Assembly: GCA_028455995.1 (NCBI GenBank)
Contig: JABELC010000007.1
Span: 2,221,478 to 2,285,477 of the forward strand
Source: Scleromitrula shiraiana
Taxonomy: Eukaryota > Ascomycota > Leotiomycetes > Helotiales > Sclerotiniaceae
Reading direction: 5' to 3'
Length of the DNA stretch: 64,000 nucleotides
Below the pieces are notes generated by a model. The model was not told the DNA's origin. It saw only the letters and a list, made by a program, of their open reading frames with translations, and searched no databases. Position numbers and translations under genes: made by a program. This document shows, in pieces, positions 58,583-64,000 of this stretch (position 1 is the stretch's first letter; each line of letters begins with the position of its first letter).

Positions 58583-59260
58583 GCTTTGCTTTACTCATCA
58601 TGGGACCAAATTAAGGCCCGGCTGGCGTGTTCTGGAACCTTTGGGCGCAGTGCATCAATCGAATGATTCGAAATAGGATGGTAAGTTTCACTGATCTCCA
58701 ACCCTCTGTGGTAGTTCACCTCTTATATGCACTTCAATGCTTGAATGTTCTAACTCATCCGATTCCATAGATTTATGGTACATCGATCAACACGAAGTAC
58801 AATGTTGAAGATTGACCTGTCAAACTTCTTCCCGCCCATTGAGTAATCTTGTTCTGCAATTCATGCACATTGCGACGTCGTGAGATCACGAAACACATCG
58901 CCGTAGTATTGCTGCTCCCGGTAGCTCTTCGCATCCTGATATTACGCTTCATTATCAACCTCGTGGGATCCATGTCATGATTCGGAATTCGTCATTGCAT
59001 TTATATTTACACATCCAATCGCAATCTTTAATGGTTCTCGAAGAAAAATTCTCCTTATCGATGCTTCGATAACTTAACTGCATATGTATCATTAATCAAT
59101 GATCCTTACATGCATTTCACAAGTCATTTTTCATAGCCCTGAGAGAGACATCCATTGATCGACAAACAACCGGTTCAAGATAAATCTTGCCAATCTACTC
59201 TCTCAGGAAGATACTCTTCACTTCTCCCAGCAATTCATCATTTATAGATTAGTTGAAGAC
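58583..59260. other. Intergenic
   Basis: No gene is recognised; a minus-strand frame at 58773-58973 has no motif. Confidence 0.4.
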
Positions 59261-59760
59261 GATGTCGGAACTAGAATTATTGCTTATACCTGGCGATTTA
59301 CAATCTAGTAGATCTTCAATGGCAACTTCTATCATGATCAATACACCGGTTTTCCATCATCCTCTCAAGTAAAGATATCCAAATTATCTTCCACATCGAA
59401 TATTAGATCTGCTCGCAAGCCAGTGCAGTGGGTGTCTCCTGGAAAATCCACCCTACTTATATGGTACTCTACATGCTTTCTGGATCTCTTTTGGCGATTG
59501 GTCATCACATCTACTATTCCTATTTACATGGCACCGAAGTAAATAGCGATTTCAGAAACTATTGACGGTGGATTCGATACGTCTCCTCGTTCCGCGCACC
59601 CAAGTATATCACTGTTGGAAGTTAGATCATATGTTGCTAAAAATTCGAGTTCTATACCATTTGATGGACCAAGACCACGTCCATCTTATCCCACTAATTT
59701 TCATGGACCGTAACTTCGATGCAAAACCCCTAAGGATTTTGAGAAATCCTTTCTGAACCA
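59261..59760 (+). pseudogene. N-terminal fragment of a membrane protein, frame-broken
   Basis: ATG 59261 opens MSELELLLIPGDLQSSRSSM and reads to a stop after HHPLK. Coding-like sequence resumes in another frame (ARKPVQWVSPGKSTLLIW) and shifts again to MVLYMLSGSLLAIGHHIYYS then YLHGTEVNSDFRNY, a stop (TGA), and RWIRYVSSFRAP. The GHH-x-YYS-x-LHG pattern after a hydrophobic segment is typical of the N-terminus of a large fungal membrane-protein family. At least two frameshifts and two stops make this a relic. Nothing recognisable of the rest of the protein follows on this strand. Confidence 0.55.
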
Positions 59761-60249
59761 ATTCACGAAAAATCTTGCTCGGGAGATGAGTTCTACATCC
59801 ATCCATAAGCTATGCTACACATGATATGATCGATGTGCCAAAATTCACGGTACTCTATCTATCTGCATTCGGTCTACTCATTGGTTCGTGGGATATTGAT
59901 TCCGAGGTATAAATCCGATTCTGCAAGATGAAGGCGTTTTTCACTAGCCCGCCACCATCTTCGAACTTGTATGTTAACTATCATTGTCTAGTCTCTACTT
60001 AAACAATAAAAAATTCTAAATTAGTAATATCAGATAAAACTATATGATTCTTCAACATCGAAATAAACAATCTGATTCTCTAAAAAATGATATTAGTTTT
60101 TGGTGAATATCTGGAATATACATAACTTTAGATTACTCGATGATCAGTAAAATTTTTTTTAGTCAAACAAGTAAGGATTAACTATATAGATTATTTATGT
60201 AGTACTCGCGGATATTAGCAACTTAGTATTTACTCCTCGAAAGACAAAC
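59761..60249. other. Subtelomeric intergenic, AT-rich at 59990-60190
   Basis: No gene. The AT-rich block directly abuts the end of the DNA-binding-domain gene to its right and may mark an insertion or loss. Confidence 0.5.
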
Positions 60250-60548
60250 CTACTTTGTTCTTGGTCTTCTTGAAATCCGTCCACATCGCGAATAAACGCA
60301 TGTCCCAGACATAGATTTACAGTTTGTGCATTGTGGCTTCTCTCGAGAGCATCGAACCTATCAGACTTTTTTAGGCGCATATCATAAGTTGAATATATTA
60401 TTAGGCCCAACCTTTCGCTGTCTGCAGAAATCACACTATTCGTAACATAAATGTCAATTATAAAAACGATATCTAAGATATATAGTTTAGGGAGGGATGG
60501 AAAACTTACCGAATACTGCGCTAATTCTGGACCTCTCGAATTGGACAT
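60250..60548 (-). CDS. Stand-alone Zn2Cys6 DNA-binding domain, 56 residues
   Basis: Three small exons on the minus strand, 60548-60510, 60435-60412 and 60357-60250, splice in phase 0 at both joins. They give MSNSRGPELAQYS, then CDFCRQRK, then VRCSREKPQCTNCKSMSGTC and a basic tail ending RPRTK-stop. The six Cys form a perfect C-x2-C-x6-C-x6-C-x2-C-x6-C binuclear zinc cluster, visible only after splicing. Donor 1 is GTAAGT; donor 2 (GTTGGG) is weaker; both acceptors are ATAG. Typical family members continue for 400-800 residues with a regulatory domain; here a stop follows the basic linker and the next 250 bp is AT-rich and non-coding. It is either a 5' remnant of a truncated regulator or a DNA-binding-only protein that could compete at target sites. 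A GTAGGT donor overlapping the stop would allow further exons, but none is recognisable to the left. Confidence 0.65.
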
Positions 60549-61071
60549 TATAGAGGTAAAGCTAACTGTGGGTGTATATATAATTTAATTCCATGCATTC
60601 GCATAGGGCTGATGAACACCTGATTGCCGAGATGGGATTTGTGCGGCATTCATAAAGATGCTCATTCGGCAAAAATATATCTCGGATCTTAAATATATAC
60701 AACATCAAATGCTACAGTTATTCGGAGCAAGAGAAGTGGACATACAACAGGTTCATGTCTTTGACTTCCCTTAATATCTTTGGTCTATGGATTCGATCTA
60801 CAAGTCACAAAAGCATACTTTTGGGGAACGAGTACATTGACCTCAGAAAAATCTATATTCCACTTTACGGCCGAAAACACCCATGAATTCCGTTTCTATT
60901 TCCCAGAACAATTTCCAGGATTTCCTCCCCGAGACCTTGAACTACCTCAAGCACAAGTCAGATAATAGCGTTGATGATATAAATCTGCCTTGTTTATACC
61001 CGCCAAACTGTAATTACCCAGAAGAGAGACTAAGTCTCACGTCAGCCCGAAAGTGAAATCCTTCGAGCCCA
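60549..61071. other. Subtelomeric intergenic
   Basis: An open frame at 60787-61056 on the + strand (broken by a stop) has no motif. No gene is called. Confidence 0.4.
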
Positions 61072-61335
61072 CTAACGATAATAATAAGCGCCCCCTTTAT
61101 TTAACACTAGATCGTCCTCTCTTCCTAACGCGAGGCAGACCTTTTCTTTCATCATAACTCCGAATCCCAAGTTGACGTTTTCCATTTCTCTATTAAGTGG
61201 TCTTGCACACCAAGAATGACACTCGGCTAAGATATCAAGGTCAAGATTTCGAGTCGTGGCTATTATGGCCGAAAGATCTGAACTGTGTACGACACCATTC
61301 TTGCACAATGCATAAATACCGAGGATCGTACCCAT
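61072..61335 (-). pseudogene. C-terminal-like fragment of a membrane protein family
   Basis: An 87-codon frame from ATG 61335. The sequence IIATTRNLDLDILAECHSWC .. PLNREMENVNLGFGVMM .. CLALGREDDLVLNKGGAYYY resembles the C-terminal tail of a fungal polytopic membrane-protein family (ATTRN-x-x-LD, then L-x-FG, then x-FG-x-E-x-x-V). The upstream body of such a protein is absent, so I read it as a fragment. It may belong to the same family as the N-terminal relic at 59.3 kb but lies on the opposite strand. The resemblance is from memory and weak. Confidence 0.35.
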
Positions 61336-61828
61336 GAATGGGAATAAAAATTCAATTCAATATCAGTAATGAAGGTGTTTGGATGAGTATCAGGAATTGC
61401 TGATAGAGCTAGAGAAAGTGAGAGGGACAGTAGTTCCATTTGGTTTCCAACAAAAGTTAGTGACGTGCTTGATGGAATACAAAGAGATTTTCGTGGTCAT
61501 AAGAATCTACAGAAGATTGGCAACTCTGCCGCAATGCTCACATTCCAGTTGTTGAATGAATCGGGGATGGAAATGAGAAATTCTTGTTACTGTAGAGAGT
61601 ATTTGAGGTGCATTATGGTCTCATGAAATCTGTCGTGATACGTTAATGCCCAAGTGTGAAGTATTCTGCTTAAGGAACTGTGACGGAATGAGATAGGAAC
61701 ATCATCAATGCTGAATATTATAGGCAATTATTGATTGCTACTCATTTACTCTGTTCATACAAACTGTAAGATATTGAACAGAAAACATGGATATCTGAAC
61801 TGGCGTGCAAGCATCTCATGGACTTCCA
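61336..61828. other. Intergenic
   Basis: No gene is seen. Confidence 0.5.
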
Positions 61829-63180
61829 CTATTGATAGGTACTCGTCGGTCTCAGCCCTAGACCGGCCTTCACATATACTGAGTCGACCATAGCCATCTG
61901 CTTTATAGAGTCCTCTCCATCTAACCAAATACCTGATCCCTCCCGTCCCCTAATCCTGTTGACGAATTCTTCCAGTTCGTATCTATAAGTAGTCCAATAA
62001 TCTTCACCTGGATGTTTGGATTCTTTTGGCCATGTATACGCCTTTCGGCTTGTCTTTTCGGTCCATATTTTGATGGCGCGGTGAGTTTGAACATCCCGAA
62101 TTGTATGGAGAACTTCAATATCGATTTGATGCCATATGGACGGCGCCATAAAGTTCCAAAATGTGACAGTCGTTATCCTGGTATGTTCCTGTCCATCTCT
62201 CAAGGTATTATCTTCAACAATTTCTTCCCTGTGTGTAGCGGTAGCTTTTGGTATTCTTATAGAAGGCAGGCTACGCGTGAGCCAATTCATGTAATATCCT
62301 CCCTTACTACCATGATCCGTTTCTATACCTCCTATTGCGCCATTTGGAAATCTCCATTTGGCTATCATTGCAAGATCACATTTCTGATCATATGCTTCGG
62401 GCAGCATTCTCGGGATTGCTTCAACACATTCTTCCGGTTCTCTGCCTAGCATTTTCCGTAGTGCCATGACGTTATACACTCCCAGATCCATCAACGTACC
62501 ACCTGCTAGCTCATAGCGCCATCTGATGTCATCTTTCGCAAAAACTCCCAAATTAGTCATAGGGAAAAGTGTGGATGAGTGTGCGGATACGATATTCGGA
62601 GGATCCAGAAGCGATAGGAACAGTGAAAATGAGGGATGAAAGAGGGAATGAAAAGCTTCCAAGACGATCGGTGCATTAGGTTGTCTGAGTATCTCATTCC
62701 CGAATAATTGAGCAGCCTCAATAGCGTTCGATGTGGATGGTTTTTCTAACAGCACATGTTTACCGGCTTTCAATGATTTGGCTGCCCATTCGTAATGAAG
62801 ACCATTCGGAAGAGGTATGTAGACAACGTCGATGGATGGGTCGTCGATAAGTTCTGGTAATAGGAAGGCGATAAATTAGCAATGCTGCCAGGAAACAATT
62901 ATCGCGCCTTTTAATAGGAACACCTAAAAACCACAACCTTACCTTGATAACTTCCAAACACAATTGGAATGTTATGCTTCTTTGCATAGTTCTCTGCTCT
63001 CTTCCGATCCCTCGCAGCTACAGCAGCAATAACGATCTCTAGGTGATCCTTTGCAGGTGCAATAAGCGCCATGGGGGCAACTTTCGAAGCACCCAAAAGC
63101 CCAAACTTCAGAGCATTATTTTGTTTTGGCGATTCCGGACCAAAGAAAGCCTTCCAGTTACGTTGGATGAAGGAAAGCAT
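61829..63180 (-). CDS. Gfo/Idh/MocA-family NAD(P)-dependent oxidoreductase
   Basis: Two exons on the minus strand, 63180-62943 and 62853-61829, across an 89-nt GTAAGG..ACCAG intron, give 420 residues. LKFGLLGASKVAP (about 20-32) is the Rossmann G-x-x-G-A segment; DVVYIPLPNGLHYEWA and KAGKHVLLEKPSTSN contain the conserved EKP lysine of the family; GGTLMDLGVYNVMALR is the family's typical helix after the substrate-binding sheet. The style is that of dimeric dihydrodiol dehydrogenase / NADP-dependent D-xylose dehydrogenase. It probably oxidises a sugar or sugar-like alcohol in the cytosol. ATG 63180 is the first Met in frame. It is the last intact gene, ending its promoter about 690 bp before the telomere. 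Confidence 0.92.
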
Positions 63181-63868
63181 CGTTGCGATATTCTGCAAGC
63201 TTGCACTGTATTATACTTACTTAGGTATGATTGTAGAGGATTGTTAATTTAAGGATGGAAGATTCTTGAGGTTCAATGTGGAAGTATTCACTTGTCAGGG
63301 GGAAAGAAATTCCCTAAGCATTGTGCCGCAAAATATCTTATTCACACCATGGCATATAGCTCGTGGATTTTCGTCATTTGAAGCTGCTATCGACATAACG
63401 CGCGAAATGGTGGCTTGAATGCCAACTTAAGGGCTTGTTGTGTGTATTGACTTCAGGGCTGAATTATAGTAAGAGATCAGGTTCAGGATGCGGGGTAACT
63501 TAGCTACACCCCTTGCACTACGGAACATGAAATTTTTCCATCACCTACAATTTTTCACGTGGTAGATATGCCGCAAAATGTGAATTTGCCATATAAACAC
63601 TCGGATTTTAATGCCATAATTTTTTCTATGTTTTCTTCTTCATCTCAAATCACACTACTTAAGTACAGGTAAGTCGAAGTCCGCCAACGAGCCATGAGAA
63701 TTCTCAATGTAGCGGTGCCGTTTGAGTAACCCAGAAAGCATATGAGGTCATGGCAACGATCTGACAGTACTTGAATTTTGAGTGCAGGATATAGGACAAA
63801 AGTTTACTGAACCAGATTCACGGGAATCAAATGTTTCGATATAACCCGATTAATAACATACACACTAC
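63181..63868. other. Telomere-adjacent sequence
   Basis: Single-copy-looking DNA with no gene, no RecQ-type helicase sequence and no subtelomeric tandem repeat. Confidence 0.6.
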
Positions 63869-64000
63869 AGGGTTAGGGTTAGGGTCAGGTTAGGGTTAGG
63901 GTTAGGGTTAGGGTTAGGGTTAGGGTTAGGGTTAGGGTTAGGGTTAGGGTTAGGGTTAGGGTTAGGGTTAGGGTTAGGGTTAGGGTTAGGGTTAGGGTTA
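63869..64000 (+). repeat. Telomere, (TTAGGG)n
   Basis: About 22 copies of TTAGGG run to the end of the window in the 5'-to-3' orientation expected for a right-hand chromosome end. One variant, GGGTCAGG, sits near the inner edge (about 63882-63889). The repeat type is the usual one in filamentous fungi and vertebrates. Confidence 0.99.

Noticed and set aside
1..64000. tRNA, rRNA and CRISPR features
   Set aside because: No B-box-like GGTTCGAATCC in a tRNA context, no rRNA-like sequence, and no spaced direct repeats of CRISPR type were found by reading; the tandem repeats are contiguous microsatellites.

Overview
The window is nuclear DNA of a filamentous ascomycete and runs to a chromosome end: the last 132 bases are the telomere repeat TTAGGG, 5' to 3' on the + strand, so position 64000 is the right-hand tip. 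Short introns with GT..AG borders and CTAAC/CTAAT branch points, two Zn2Cys6 proteins, 2EXR proteins, a PTH11-like rhodopsin relic, a UstYa relic, an ascomycete laccase with a DSG-type C-terminus and Nrd1 all fit Pezizomycotina. Overall protein flavour and AT-rich, RIP-like intergenic blocks suggest Leotiomycetes, probably Sclerotiniaceae (Botrytis/Sclerotinia-like); that assignment is inference, made without any database search.

Layout. 1-10 kb is a gene desert of microsatellites, polypurine/polypyrimidine tracts and AT-rich blocks, including one 928-bp element with terminal inverted repeats. 10.2-21.3 kb is accessory: a Zn2Cys6 regulator, an intact 2EXR protein, three neighbouring decayed genes (2EXR, UstYa-like, rhodopsin-like), a candidate 43-residue secreted peptide, and an intact five-exon FAD monooxygenase. 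21.7-27.7 kb is housekeeping: replicative DNA ligase (Cdc9 type, PIP box) and cytoplasmic asparaginyl-tRNA synthetase, divergently transcribed with a 623-bp inverted-repeat element between them. 28.0-28.7 kb is a frame-broken unknown gene. 28.7-33.9 kb is mostly non-coding and leads into the intronless four-RRM protein Nrd1. 36.4-40.3 kb is non-coding and holds a 54-copy hexamer array. 40.3-58.6 kb carries two lineage-specific proteins, an eight-exon laccase, a basic coiled-coil protein, a DUF7704 membrane protein, a large ArsB/citrate-type anion permease and a 600-residue multi-pass membrane protein. 58.6-64 kb is subtelomeric: membrane-protein fragments, an isolated Zn2Cys6 DNA-binding domain, a Gfo/Idh/MocA oxidoreductase and the telomere.

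How the genes fit together. I see no single pathway. The Zn2Cys6 regulator, UstYa-like relic, secreted peptide and FAD monooxygenase at 10-21 kb could be remains of a secondary-metabolite or RiPP locus, but the adjacent rhodopsin and 2EXR relics and several disruptions argue that it is dead or dispersed. The most useful observations are an upstream in-frame, AUG-less mitochondrial presequence on DNA ligase, two frame-supported GC-AG introns, three kinds of inverted-repeat elements, and a stand-alone Zn2Cys6 domain near the telomere. Spliced coordinates were derived by hand from frame continuity, splice signals and family motifs.
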